Below are positions 35,351 to 49,930 of a stretch of 64,000 bases of DNA, one piece after another. The DNA is from Cyprinodon diabolis (Eukaryota > Chordata > Actinopteri > Cyprinodontiformes > Cyprinodontidae). The DNA lies in the NCBI GenBank assembly GCA_030533445.1, contig CM060075.1, positions 38,831,219 through 38,895,218 on the forward strand, written 5' to 3'. The stretch's first letter is position 1. The number at the start of each line of letters is the position of its first letter. The position numbers and the translations under genes were made by a program. The notes under the pieces are model-generated. The model saw nothing but the letters and a program-made list of their open reading frames with translations, made no database searches and was not told the DNA's origin.

Positions 35351-35374
35351 ACACACACACACACACACACACAC
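35351..35374. repeat. (CA)12 microsatellite
   Basis: Uninterrupted CA repeat upstream of the CpG-rich promoter region. A GT tract follows at 35853-35870. Confidence 0.95.
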
Positions 35375-35639
35375 TTAGAGAGACAGAGAGAGAGAAAGAG
35401 AGGAGGCGGAAACCTCCATCTGCCCTGCTCGGTGACCGACCCGTCATCCTCAGGAACCGGGAGGAGACGGATCATATCCTCGCTTCTCCTCCTTTTATTC
35501 TCTCGACTTTACATAACACTGGGTGCAGAAGGGAGAGTGGTTTCGGTGCAAGGCTAATGTGAAGAATTAAAAACAGCAGATTTAATGAGGATGGGATCTA
35601 TAGTCTATATATAGGCTGTGCCCCGGACTGCACCACCAC

Positions 35640-36260
35640 CAGAAGCAGCTCCACCGCCACCAGCTGCCCCCATGGTACCGGTAAGTCACGGAGGGAACAG
35701 CGGGGGAGGGAACGGCGGTGGGGGGCTCTCGTCCCGGGGCGGGTTGGTCCGACCGGTCCGATGAGAACTGACCCGTGAAAAGGACTTTTGAGGTCTTGTG
35801 AGGTCGGGTTACCGTTCAGCCATGTTGATGGAGAGGGGGCGGGAGGGAAGAGGTGTGTGTGTGTGTGTGTATTCGGTCGCGCGCTGACACCTGCCCCTGT
35901 TCCCGGTAACGACAGGCGGCGCGAGCGGAAACCGTTGGAGCTGTTCAAAACTGAGCCGAGCATCGCTCCGACATCCCACCCCAGGAGGGGGGGGGATGAC
36001 TTTCTGACTCGGTGGGCTGAAGAGTCTGAGCGCCGTTCAGCCATGTTGCAGCAGGGGGGCGGCTGTGGAGGGAGGGAGTTGAGAGGTAACCGAGCTAACA
36101 CACAGCAGGGCTCCGGGGGGCTCTGACACCGACCGACCGACCGACACCGGGAGGAGGGAGGGGGGGTCGGTGTCCGGTGAATTGTCGCTCCACTGCCGGA
36201 TGCGGCGGCAGCAGCCCGCGTGGTGTCGCCTAGAGACGGGGGCGAGAGGCTGAAAGAAAC
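35640..36260. promoter_or_regulatory. CpG-rich region over exon 1 of the second host gene
   Basis: This is the most GC- and CpG-rich stretch of the window (repeated ccgaccgaccg, gcggcgcgagcgg, cggcggcagcagcc). It covers the first exon and its GTAAGT donor at 35681, as expected of a CpG-island promoter. Frames on both strands across it are composition artefacts. Confidence 0.6.
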
Positions 36261-36869
36261 GGGGTCGAGGGTAGCGAGTACACAACGTGCTCCACTTATT
36301 TTCATTTATACATAAAAATTAATTATTTAGAGGTTCAGTTGAAATAAATGTAAATGTGGTGTGAGTTCTCTTTATTTTATTTTATTTTTTTATAATTAAA
36401 AAAATTAAAATACTAATTGCTATTTGTATAATATGAATTTTTCTCAAAATTATTTGTATGATTAAGAATTAAAATAAAAAAATATTTATTTACCTTTATT
36501 AAACTGTCTAAGCTTTGTTTTTATATAAGCTTTTATTAACTATATTTTTATTTAATCCATTCTAACATATTTATTAATAGAATTTTGCTAATTCATCTCA
36601 CAATGAAACTTTAATGTTTTGATAACAGTAGCCTGTAAACATACGATTTGCCCAATGTGTAGTTTTTGTATGTTTGTATAAATAATAAAGGATGTGAATT
36701 GGGTCTGTTTTTTTTATTTTATAGGTTTATTACTTCAGTAAAAATTCAAATATTTATTTCATATGTATTTATTTAAACAATTAGTGTTTTAATCTATTAT
36801 ATTACTTTATATCAGAATATTAGGTAATCATTTTTCCTGATGTAATTTTCTTTTATGTTTATGTTTTTT

Positions 36870-36902
<33 letters not shown>

Positions 36903-39900
36903 GGGACACAGTCAGGGTATAAGTGAATGAAGAGATCTAGACTGAGATGGTGGCAGGCTGAAGTCACGATTATTGATTGTAATTGATGATTGTTTGTCGG
37001 TGGGAAGGTCAAGGCAGGAGATGACACAGCAGGGTTTGTTACCATGGTGGTAACGGGAAAGATTTATCTTATTATTATTATTAGGCTCTATCTGTTCAAT
37101 AATTTATTCACTCACAGATTCACTTTGTTCGTGTTCCTCTTCTCCTCCTCCCTTCCACTCTGTCTCACCCTTGTCCTCTCCCACCCGTCCTCCTCGCCGT
37201 TTTTTTCTTCCTCTCCCCCTTGTTTCACCTCGTTCCCCTCCATCCGTCTCTCTTCTTCTGTCTTCCAGGTCAACGAGAGGCAGCAACAGCTCGCTGTGAA
37301 GAGCAAATCCTCCCTCTGCAATCCCCCTTCTCTTCTCTCCTCCACCATGATCTCCTCGCTTCCATACGTTAGGAACCGCAGCTCTCTTATTTTAGCAACA
37401 CTGCCTTCCTCCTTCTCTTTTTCCTCCTCCTCCTCCTCTCTTGCCCTTCTCTTTCTCTGAGTTTCGACTCTTGATATTTCTTTACTTTTTTTGTCAAACG
37501 CACACGAATCCACGCTGTAAGATGAAGCGTGGGTCGAGTGTGTTGCAGCCTCCCTCTGATGCAGCCAAACGACACACACACCCCACACTCACAAAGACTC
37601 CCTCTGGTGATGGTGCTTTCTCGCTGAGAGTGTCCGACACGCAAGTGGAGAGCACGCTGGGCACGCGTGCCGCAGGTTCGAGTCCCTTCCCCTCAGCCAC
37701 CTCTCTGTTCAGCCCTGATGTCAGCACCAAGATGGCGTCTGACCTCCTCATCAGGCTTTCAGGTAGTCCCACAAACACATCCCACTTTACTTAGCTGTTG
37801 CATCAGTCATACGGAGATGATCAGCAGGAAAGACTCTCGTGATAGCAGATCTGTTGAATGTTTTTACAATTAGGCATGTATGGGCAAAGGGAAGGGTTTA
37901 CCCTTTTTGCTGCAGAGCTGCAACAGATGGAGGAAAAAATGGAGAAAAAAAGACTTTTCATCTTATTCCAAACAGGTAAATGCAGATACCCATGCAACCA
38001 ATTTATTCCATCTGCATCTGATAAATGACCCTTTACACAGGTCATTTAGCAGCTGCTGCAGACTCCAAGGATCCAGGCCGACCATCATATAAACCGAGCA
38101 CATGCAGATTCTTTAGACTCAAGGATATTAAGAGAAAAACGCAGCTTACCTTTGATCCAGAGCCGCGTTTAATTGCCGACCCATGCCATTATGTGTGGAG
38201 GCCTATTGTAACCCTGAAATAACTGAGCCCTGATTCGTTCTTTTCAAAATTCTTGGATCCAGTAATGCCAGCTAAAAGAATTCAGCAGATTCAGAAGTAT
38301 GCTCTTTGATTATGTCTATTCTCTGTGCAGCCACCTTGGGTTCTTTTAGCTTTGAAAAGCTGCAGATTCTTTGGAGAAAAAAAGATTCTTGTGAAAATAT
38401 TCACACCCCTTAAAGTTTTCCAACTATTTTTGAGAAGTTTTTATCAGGTATACTGGCACAAAGTATTGGGTAATAGTAAAATGGAAAGAAAAACACACGG
38501 AGGGCATTTAATTAGATGAACAGGTAGGTGACCCATGGGGATTAGATAGACTTAGACTTCCTTTATTGTCATTGCACAAAAAAAACACAAGGTGAATCTT
38601 GACAACGAAATGTCGATTACTTGGCTACCAGTGTAACAGAGCTAGGATCTTATTCCTGCACAATAAATATGTTTTCTATGAGTAAGAGCTAGCTATATAC
38701 AGGGTAAGAGTATATATTCAATTCAATTTCAATTCAGTTTATTTATATAGCGCCAAATTCACAACACATGTCATCTCAAGGCACTTGAGATGACATGTGT
38801 TCAACCAGATCATAGTTCAACCAGATCATACAGTCAAATTGATACAAAGTTTTCTATCTAAGGAAAACCAGTTGATTGCATTGACTCATTGACTCAAATA
38901 CAATCCCTCACACTAAGCATGCTTGTAGCGACAGTGGAGAGGAAAAACTCCCTTTTAACAGGAAGAAACCTCCAGCAGAACCAGGCTCAGTGTGAGCGGC
39001 CATCTGCCGCGGCCGACTGGGGTTCAAGGAGACAGAAGCAGAGATACAAAAAGCAGCTGTAAAAGGCGGCCCCGTCCAGGAAACACAAAGCCAGGCAGAC
39101 GAGCTCCAAGGCAGCTCCCATGCCAGAGGATGAAGAGAGCACATCCACCCAGCCACGGCCAGAGAAACAGGACCACACTGGAAAACAGGCCGATCTCCAA
39201 CATCTACAAACAAGGGTGTTGATGGAAGCAGCACAGCTGATGTTTCTTTCCTGGGTGACGTCACAGCCAAACAGGAACAGACGAGGCAAAGCTACTCTGA
39301 GGAAAAGCAGAGAGAGCAGAAGGTTAGAGATTGAACAAACAGATTCTGCAGAATAGAAGAACAGAGAGAGAATGAAGCAGAATGATGAAGTGGGGGTCCC
39401 TATGTCCTCCAGCAGTCTAAGCCTATAGCAGCATAACTTTAAAGACAGCTCCGGATATCCAGGTTTTTATGTCTTCAAGACATGCCTGTAATCTATGTAA
39501 TATGAGCTTCAGATATCCTCAGCTCTGTCGGGAGAACAAGGCCTGACCATGTTGAAAGAAGACCCTGAAGTCCTCGTTGCATTTAGAAAATGCAACAAAC
39601 ACCTGAAAGATCTTCTGATGAATTGAGCCAATTATTCAACTTTCTGACTAGCCCTACACCTGATTAGCCTCGTGAGACCATCCTGATCTCGCGAGCTTTC
39701 AAGGTTTCACTCGCAGATCAGTCTGGAGACTCTCCGTTAAAGAAAATTTGGAGCCGTTCACCAAACGAAAGTCCAATCAGCGTTGGCTTTTAGGCGGGTT
39801 GAGGTGTTACGCAACGAGAAACGTGACAGTTCAGTCTAAAGAACATGGCGGCTTCAGCCGATGAAACTAGCGTTAGCGGGGCTATCGAGCAAGTTTTATC

Positions 39901-42900
39901 GGAATTACAGAGTATTTCTTCACTGAAAGAAGAGCAAAACACTGCTCTGGAGGCTTTTCTCAGAGGAAAAGATGTTTTTGCTCTTCTCCCGACTGGTTTC
40001 GGCAAGAGTTCGATCTATCAATTGGCTCCTCTTCGTCGTCGCTCTGTTAGTACGTCATATGCTTCGTTGATCTGATTGGTGTATTTGGCCCGTCTATCAC
40101 CAACATAGGCCAATCAGCTAACCAGTATTTTCGCCCCTTCCCAAAATTACTTCAACGGAAGGTTTCCAGATGGATATGCGGAGCAAATCCATCTGGCAGA
40201 GTCAGGTTAACACCTGATAACACCGTCCTATTGTGGAGGAACGGTGGTGGCAGCCTTATGGTGTGGGAATGTTTTTCTTTAGCAGTAACGGGGAACCTGG
40301 AAAGAATTAAGGGGAAGATGGATGAAGTCATGTGGGGGATAATATAGGAAGGAAACCTGTTCAAGGCTGGAAAAGATTTGAGAGGAGGGTGGTGGGTCGC
40401 CGTCCAGGAATGCAACAACTCTTAATATACAGCCACTCTATGCGGAAAAAAACACCTTTTTTTTTGTTGTTTTTGTATTAACCTGAAAACCAAAGTTTTT
40501 TATCTATGCAAAACTTTGGTGAACTGTAAAGTGCTTGGAGATGACATGTGTTGTAAATTAGCACTATTTAAATAAATAAACTCAACTGAAAATGATATAG
40601 TGACAATAATTTAAGTCAGTTCAGAAAATTAGGAAAAAGATAAGAAGTCAGTTAACTTTCATGTTTATGCTGTGAAATGGCAAAAACCAACTTTTAGAGT
40701 TTGCTTTTGAGTTAAAGACTCAATGCTCTTTTAATGTACAATTTTAACAATACAAATTGATGCCAATCAAAGTAACTGCTCTGTACAATGACAGTGAAGC
40801 CTTATTTAATTCTTATTTTAATCTAAAGTTGACCTTTAGTTAAACCACCAGTAATCAGGGTAATCTATAGTGGTAAATCAGCACAGTTCTTGCTTCTTGA
40901 AACAACCGTAAATGTTGGGAAAATAAAAAAAAGGTGGAAAGCAATCATATCACGTTACAGTAACATATAATTCAAAGTTTGGCAAACTACTTAAATGATT
41001 AAATTAAAATCCAAAACTTGAAAATTTGCTAAGTATATCAGCTTAACATTGTGAGTTGCTGCTATTTTCAGACATTCATTACTTTAAAAATGTCCATAGC
41101 TGCATATTGGTTATTTATTCTCCAGGCGCACTGTTTTTTATATAGTTGAAACACTTTACAGTACAGTATTTTATTATCTTTTAAATCTTCAAAAGTATGT
41201 TATTCTTATACGTTTTTCCAAACACCAGAATATCTCCTTTGTGGGACAATAAAGGGATTTTCTATTCTATTCTGTTGTGTTCTATTCTATTCTGCCAACT
41301 TTCCCTTTTTTTTTTACACTTGACTTTTTCCATGACTAATATTAAAGTAAATCTTTGTGTTAGAATGGCCTAGTCAAAGTCCAGACATGGATACAAAGAA
41401 ATAATAATTATATTGGAAGACTTGAAAACCAATAAGATGAGTTGTGCATTCAGTCTTATTGAACATTTGGTCATACTATCTGTTGCACCTGGAGCCTTTA
41501 AAGGCATAAAGAGATGATTAAACACAAATATTAAGTCAGTTTTATTTTCCATAGGTCTATGACTGTATAGTCACAGCAGTGGTTCAACAAGTATTGAGAT
41601 CTTTACAAAAATCTATGACGATCTCTCAGATTTGATTAATGAGTATAGATGTTAATAAGTGTTGGTAGAGAAATACATAAAAAAGATCAATGATGGTTTA
41701 TATAAAAAGGAAATCATTGTCCCATGAAAGACGGTGAGTGTCTTTGCTGGGAGCAATAAGCCGATATCTCTCTAATCAGAGTTCCCATCCATCCACCTTA
41801 GACAACTCAAACAAAAAAAAATGGAACCTGTCAGTCCATTCAAGAGGGAAGCATTCAGATAAGATGTAGTTCTGTCCATAATGTGGTAAAATGTTTGCGG
41901 ACCTGATGAATTCCTCCCGTGTGAGGCCAGCTGGAAACACAAATAAAATCACTCTTTGAATAAAAATAATTTAATCTGTTATGATGAGATGAACCATGAG
42001 GGAAAGATGGATGCAGGGCCTCATCTGCAGTGACGAAGGAATTCCTCTGGTTAATATTAGACAGAGGTTTTTTTTACAGACAATGATTTTATATTTGAGA
42101 ACAAAAAATGCATCTTTTAGACTTTGGATTGTGGTTAAATAAGTTTTGATTAATTTTGAACAATTGGAATTAGTTCAAACCAATTCACAATGCAAATCCA
42201 TGAGGTAAATACATTTTTGCTTAATCAGAAACCAATAACCTTTAGTTAAAAGATTCTTAAAGTCGTAGGGAAGTCATATTTAAATTTCAAATCATTCTGG
42301 CTTAAACATGTATATAAATCTACTCTTTATCAGACCATATTGTCCCAAAAGTTAGAAAATTTCTATTTAAAAACATAAATCCTGTCTTAAAATCTGTGTT
42401 GTTTTTTTCGTTATCTTATGCAGGCCATTTAGTTATACGTCAGCTTGAACACCTAAATTCGGCCAATGATATATCAACGGTCATCTGTCAATCAAATTTT
42501 TTCGGTCATAGCATCTTGATCAATGTGTTACAGCTAATATACGCAACGGTTGAAATAAGAAATCAGAATCATTTACTTTCCCATTGAGTTCCATCCCAGT
42601 GTTCACGGGGATGGATGTCTGTGTCTTCAGCAGGCGTAGAGCTAACAGAACTGGCAGCGTTGCGAGGCAAGGGCTCAAACATGTACGGCTGGAAGCCTTC
42701 TACACCAAACCAGGAGACTCATCCACAACCTCTGACACTAAACTCTCCTCCTCTTGCATTTTTCCGATGTCCATAGCGTTCCTTGAGAGTGTTGTTGCTA
42801 AGTGCTACCAATTTCCCATTGGGAACCTACTAGCACTAAGTTGCTAACTGGTTAGCAACATGCTTCTGACAAACCGGCCTCAACTAAACTTGCTTGCAAA

Positions 42901-45900
42901 CCTTTCGCCACAACAATCCCGCCCCCTTGATAATCGACCAATCACATTCACTTTATTCACTCGTGTAAAGTCGTGCACCACTTGGGAGAATTAGGAACTG
43001 CAACCGTTGGAACAGCCGCTTCCCTCTGACTTTAGCTAGTAGCTAGCGGACATGAGGGGACTCCTCTTAATTGGCTCTTTGATCATATTTTGGCGATCTA
43101 ATTTTATGAGCATATGAGATATAAACGACTCAAAACATGTCAGCATGGTGCACCATGCAGCTCAACCTGTCAGCTCGTCTTACACAACAGTAAACACATT
43201 AACTGATCCAAAATCCTCAAAAAGAATCTCAATTGTTTGCTAGAAACCCTTCCCCTGAATTTTGCCTGACCTCTAACCTCTGCTGCTATTTAGCAGCTAA
43301 GCAAGTTTGTTCCACACCTTCAGTGTCCTTATGCAGCTGAAAGTTCTTGAAATGTTGCAGAATGCTGTTTTTGGGCAATTTGAAGTTAGCCACCAAGTCC
43401 ACACAGCCTTTGACAGGTCTGCAGAACTTGGAGCTGAGCATGTGACCTCCAATGATGGATCTTCTTCAATGCAGCTGGCCCTAAATCAGCCGTGCAAGAG
43501 AAAGAAGCGAGCATCAAGTCATTGCTCTGTTCTCAAACCACAGATTGCATATCCTGTTGGAGTGTCTTAAAGAGTTTGTTGGAGGGAAGGTTGCAGCAAT
43601 GAATAGTGGAGTTTAACAGAGCCAACTGCCTCATCCTACATTAATGATCATGGTTAAAATCAGCATGGATTTGGTCCCCAATGTCCAAAATTAATGTAAT
43701 GGTTTATGGCCCAACGTAAACGTCTACAGCACATATGTCAAAGTCAAGGCCAGATCCGGCCCTCAAATTCTTTATCCGTGGCCCCCTGGATGATATTTAA
43801 TTACCATTAGAACCGACCCACAGGCCACAGCCGCTTGTTCTTACTGCTGTGACTTCGCGGTCTACCGTTGCATTGTGGGGAATGTACTGTTGGTGTGGTT
43901 GTGTTGTGACCGTTTTCAGACCGTTCCAGCTAAAAGAGAGATGCAGGAAAACGCCAGCATCCCCGCACCAAGACCCAGTCGGAAGACGTATTTCCTATCT
44001 GTATTTTGATCGAGACGGAGCGCTACTTAGGGTGGCCAGATGTCCGGCTTTAGGGCGGACGTGTATTTGTCCTCCTTTATGAGGCACTAGGCTTGTAGAG
44101 CAGATTTTTATTTACCGTATTTTCACGACCATAAGGCGCACCGTACTAAAAGGCGCAGTCTCAGTTATGTGTGCCATTACTGTATTTAACACACACATAA
44201 GGTACACCGGACTATAGGGCACGGGTTTTATACACAGGTACATGTCCTCTACTACGTTTAAATACCTCTACTGCGAAAGCTCGAACAACAGCGCCAGCAG
44301 ACACCATCAACAATCCATCCGCAAACGGTGGCGTAACTTGCCCGGTGCTGCCTTCCACTTTTCGTGAAACTGTGGTCTCCGTCGGTCATCCATCGCTCCC
44401 ACGCCGCTCGCAGCCTTACTTTGAACGTCTGGTTCACACCGATTTCGAGCGGTTGAAGTTCCTTTGTCAGACGGAATAACAGCAAGCACAGCGTTCATTT
44501 GTTTCAGCATGTTTTTCACATCGGCTGTGAGATGGGCACGCATGGAGTCACAGATTAACAGCGATGGTGATGCGTGGAAAAAAACACCTGGTCTCCTTAC
44601 ATACACCTCCCTCAGCCACGCTTTCATCATCTCCTCATCCATCCAGCCTTTTTCATTTGCCTTAATAACAACTCCAACTGGAAAAGTCTCTTTAGGCAAA
44701 GTCTTTCTCTTAAAAATCACCATAGGAGGCAGTTTCTTTCCATTTGTGTGGCAGCCAAGCACAACACACAATCCACACCCACACTTCCTCCTTTAACGTT
44801 CTCATGGTGGTCTCAACAACGTCCGCAGTAACAACACACATAGGGCGCGCCGCACATTTTGAGCCTGAATTTATGACCAAAGGTAGTGGCGATTCATTCC
44901 ATGGTTTCTGCCAATTTGTCGATGCGATGTGGTCGCAGGAAAAGCTGCAAATGAACGGCGTGTGAGTACGAATTAACATAAAAGTAATAAACGTGCAGCA
45001 GCGAACTCTTCAATGTTGGCTTTTACATTAGGTTTTGTCGCCCCTGGATGCTAAAATAACTTGTGCAGAGCTGCAAGGTGGACTATACTATGAAACATCA
45101 CTAGTCTTATGGAAGTGTAGACTGTGACGTGAAAGTGGATTTCATTGATTCGCACATAGATAAAGGGATGACCATAAAGACAGGTCTGCTGCACACACAG
45201 ACACTTAACATAAGTTCCCAAAAGACTGAGGCTCTTAAAAATAAAGCTATACTTTTAGAGCAGTTGAATGTGTTTTCTACGAACTCTTTTGTTGTTTAAA
45301 AAATATATTAGGCTATTTTATTATGAATGTTTCTTTTTAAAAAGATTTTTTTAACGTTTAATTCAACACATCTTATGCTTTATGGTATACTGCACTTCAT
45401 TTCATCTTGGTGGTCACTTTTTAAACACCATAATGTATTAAATAAATACAAATTCTGGGAACCAATTCTTTTTTACATTTCTTTAATACTTTTTTCTATT
45501 CAGCTACACAAGCATCCTCTTTAAACTACTAAGAATTGTACTATAAATGTGACTTTACCTGATTCTTATGTACACCATAGTAATTTATTGATATGCGGCA
45601 CATTGTCCTCCTTTTTGGTGCTATAGAAATGACCACCCTAGCGCCACTTACAGGTGCTGACCTCTGCCCTGACTGTGCCGTCTGTTAACCTCCCGGTATT
45701 CTGCCCCTTCCGTCTTTATCACCTGCAGGATCAGCTCCCCTCTCCCTCCATCCAGGCTCCTTTTATTTTGGCTTCAATCAGCCTCTGGTGACACCTGCGC
45801 GTAGCATATGCGCAGCGCAGTTACTGCGCTCCGCCTCCTTACACCAGTGTTTTTCAATCCTGGTCCTCAAGGCATGGATGTTTCTGAGGTTCAGCAAACC

Positions 45901-48552
45901 TGATTCAGATTATTGCAGTTCAGCAAAGCCTGATAATCTGCTATCAATTGATAACAGGTGTGTGAAAGCTGGGAAACATCTAAAACATGCAGGGCAGTGT
46001 GCCTCGAGGACCAGGGATGAAAAACACTGCCTTAGACAACCGGCTTCAGTCCAGTGTGCTTGGATTGTTAAAGGACGGAAATCAAAAATCAAAGCAATCC
46101 AAACATGCAAAGCACAACAAAACAAAGAAAAATACAATCATATTATCATATAATATATTATCTTATTAAGTATCTTAATTATCTTAATAATTTTATTAAT
46201 ATAATAAAAGTTTATTAATAATATTGATATTAATTTTTTGTAAAAAAAAAAAACAATGTATGAGGTCTTGGTTCAATAGACTATGTTCATTTCAATATGT
46301 TTTAATAAACATTTAACCAGTTTGGCCCTCGGCTTGTAGCAAATTTGTTTTTTTGGCCCTCGGTTTATTTGACTTTGACATCCCTGATCTAGAGCCATCT
46401 TTTGATGTAGCCCATGAATACCACCACTGTCAATAGATAGTGTACAAATTGGAAAGAGATGACCGTCACTCTTGGACGGCATCATGGCATGTTTAAAATA
46501 AACATGTAAATGGTTGTTTTTATTACTTCCTCATGTAGTCTGGTGTTGTCAGCTCGTGGTTTGTGCGGTTTGAGCAGGTCCTATTCCAAACATCTTGTAC
46601 GTGCGTCAAGCATAACTCAACCCATACTGATTCCCAGAGTCAATGCTGAGGGGGGCGTGTGCCTTAATGAGCGCTATTTATACCCAAATACCCAAATTTA
46701 CTGTTTGGACCAACAGGAAAATGAACCGTAAAGGAGCAGCCCTAACATGGTTAAGACAAATATTACAGAACCAAAAAAACATCTCACAACAAAGTCTATA
46801 AAAGAAATAGATTAATAAAACAAAAAGGGAGCGCGACAGGAACATAGTGCCTGGGGTGAGTTAGACTTTAACATCCAAATTTCAATCTTGGACCAGGAAG
46901 ACATAAAAATAAAAGCAAAATAAATTGACTTTTAAATACCGGTAGGTAAAGAATATTCATGAGCCACAAATTTAGTAAAGCTAATGATGCTAACTGTATC
47001 AAATCATGAACGACTTAAAAAAACTTGATCCTTTATGTTTAGCATAAGGTTAACATCTCTGCAGACCTTTGACCGTTGGGGGGTAGAGTCTGCTTTGTGA
47101 TTTAAAGTCGTGTTTTGTTCCTTGCAGAGGCTACTCAGAAGGCCCAGTTGCATCCTGGGAGTGGAGAGGAGGGGGAGCAACAGGATGAACCTGGCGTGGC
47201 ACTCTCACCCGATGGCCCAGGGGCCAGTCCGGAGCCACCATCATTGACGCACACCCCCGAGGGAAACGCCGTCACAGACACTCTGGCTTCAGACCTTCTC
47301 AGGAAACTAGCAGGTACAGATAGCTAAATGATATGATCCAGAAATACATAAACTGCAATATTAATAATATTTTTTAAATGTCCAGAAATAAAAAAGACTG
47401 TATATCCGATATTTTCCCACCTGTTGCAGAGCGACAGGAAGTGAGTGGCAGCATTCTGAGACTCAAAGAGGAAGAGGAGCCACTGGAGGTCGACGCAATG
47501 ACCTCTAATCAGCCAGAGGCTACACATTGTACCTCAAGGATGACAAAACACCATCTTTTCACCGTTAAAACAGAAAAGCAGGGCCTCAACAGGAAAAAGA
47601 AAGCTGAACAATTGAACCCGGGAGCCAAAATGGTGGACAATTTTAACTTTGGTCTTAAAACAGAGGACGGATGCACTGCCTTGAAAACAACAGACTGCTT
47701 CATTAATCCTTCAAACAGTTGTCAGTTTCAGGTGAAAGTGGAGGAAATAACGGAGGACAATCAGCTCCATACCAGAGCCAAGATGGATGACCTTTCTCCT
47801 GTTAGAGCAAACGGTCCAGAGAAATATTTTTCTGAAGCCAACCTGAACGATAAGCTCTTCTGCGGTCTCAAGAAAGAGAACCAGTGTCCATCAGGTGCCA
47901 TGATGGAGAATGGGCTTATATCTGGAACCAAGATGGCTGCTCAGGTTTTCTCTGGAATAGAGGAGCCGTTTCTCTTCGGGGCCAAGATGGAGGACCAGTG
48001 CCTCAGGGCAGTTCTGTGGCAGGACATGTCCGTCAACTTGGCCTCAACATTGCTGCACCAGCTCTCCGGTAAATCAATTAATCACCTACTTTGGTTGTTC
48101 TAAAATAAATTTTCCAGGGTTGCGGGGAAACTAGTGCGACTAAAAAGAAAGGAGGACGAATTAATGAGAAGTTGAGAAAAATCAAAGTATGCAAGCCCAT
48201 TACTGCGGGTCATTAAAAACTATCCAGTCATTAAATTATAATTATAATTTTTTTTAAAGTAAGGTCTTAATTTGCATTAAAATTCATCAAATGTGATTAT
48301 CGTGGTATTTAAAATGCTTAATTAAAAAAAAAAAGTTTACAAAAAAACTTTCGGCCGCCATATTATATCAGATATAACTGGTTCCACATGTTTGCACGGA
48401 ACGGCCGTACGTTCGGAAAAGTACCTAGAGGCGGAGAAAACCCTAGAGAATGGGAAAATGCAAATTTCAACAAAAGTGGCTGGAAAATGAAAAATTCAGA
48501 AAAATGGCTGCAGCTTGTCGACGATAAAGATGAACAATTTTGCTGTGTTTTG

Positions 48553-48622
<70 letters not shown>

Positions 48623-49867
48623 GGATGGGACGATTTATGAAAACCGTCAGAACCGTTCGGTTCGACTGTCTCGGTTTGGTTCGCGCTGCTCGCGCTGCTC
48701 CTTTTTCTCATAGGCAAAGCGATTACACTCCAGAGCAGAAGGTGGCGACCACAGCCAACTACCAGTAGTAAACAAGAAGAAGAAGAAGCCAAGCAGGGAA
48801 AAAAATCAGTTGTTGTGGAGAGTTGTGTGGGTATGGCGAGTGGGAAAGAACAGGAGTTGGAAGACGCGCCAGCAGCACTTTATAGGTCTGCTGTATGGGA
48901 CCGCTTTGCATTTAAAGTGATCTACGATGACGGCGGAAAGAAAGTTGTGGATAAAAGTGCAACAGTGTGCAAGCATTGTGCAACACGTTTTGTTTATGCT
49001 AACAGCAACATGACCAACATGTCAGGCTAACACTCAACATATACCGAACCGAAAACCGTGACCACGAAACCGTCAACCAAACCGAACCGTGGATTTTGTG
49101 AACCGTTCCACCCCTAATATATATATATTAGGACTGTGAAATGATTAAAATTTTTAATCTAATTAATCACAATGTTTCTTGAAATAATTTCGATTAATCA
49201 CAAGCCTAAAAATTATTGAAAAATACAAATTTTCTGTGTACTCTTTTCAAAACAGAAGGATAAACAAGATGGGTATACATTTAGTTTTTATTAATGACAA
49301 ATCCAAAAAAAATAATTTAATTCTCAACAATTTTGGCAACTTAGCCATTGCTTTTTTTTTTAGGAAATACAGGATGGTTTAATGGAACGTTTTTTGTTTA
49401 AAACAAACAACTTGACTACATGAGGTCATTTTACCTATTATTTATTCATCTTTTAGCCAGTTGTTAAGGCAAACTAACTGGTTAACATTTTCTGAATGTA
49501 AAGCGGACTGTTACTTAATGCCCTGCGTTCGGTGAGGGTGGTCTGATGCATGCCAGTCATAACACCTGAAGTTGAAGCCCCAGCAAATGAATGCTTGGCA
49601 TTAAGATAATATTTAAGGTGCTTCGGTGAAACGAAAAGTCCTTCTTGCAGTGTGAGCAAACCACAACATGTTTATTTATTGTCCCGTCTTTGTTTTTTTT
49701 ATTCACGAACTGTCCATCCAACGGGCCAACGGGTTCTTCTGATTCCTCCATCTCGCTCATGTCGGACAATTGAATTGTGGGTAAAACAGGGCGGGACTGC
49801 GTTAAAAAAAATATCGCGCTAATTACAGAAATTAATCATCTTGCGTAAACACGTTCATTTTGACAGC

Positions 49868-49930
<63 letters not shown>

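Larger units (their letters stand above)
43730..46386. mobile_element. hAT-like element (outer shell of a nest)
   Basis: The ends CACATATGTCAAAGTCAA and the inverse of ...TTGACTTTGACATCCCTG. The flanking octamers gtctacag and atctagag match at 6 of 8 positions, so the TSD is eroded. The inside is occupied by 44028-45640 and 45845-46029. Confidence 0.6.

Noticed and set aside
35598..36305. 235-codon minus-strand frame at the CpG-rich region
   Set aside because: GC-rich composition artefact over a promoter, with no domain and no splice support.
37112..37588. 158-codon minus-strand Glu/Arg-rich frame
   Set aside because: Reverse of a pyrimidine-rich splice-acceptor region. Low complexity.
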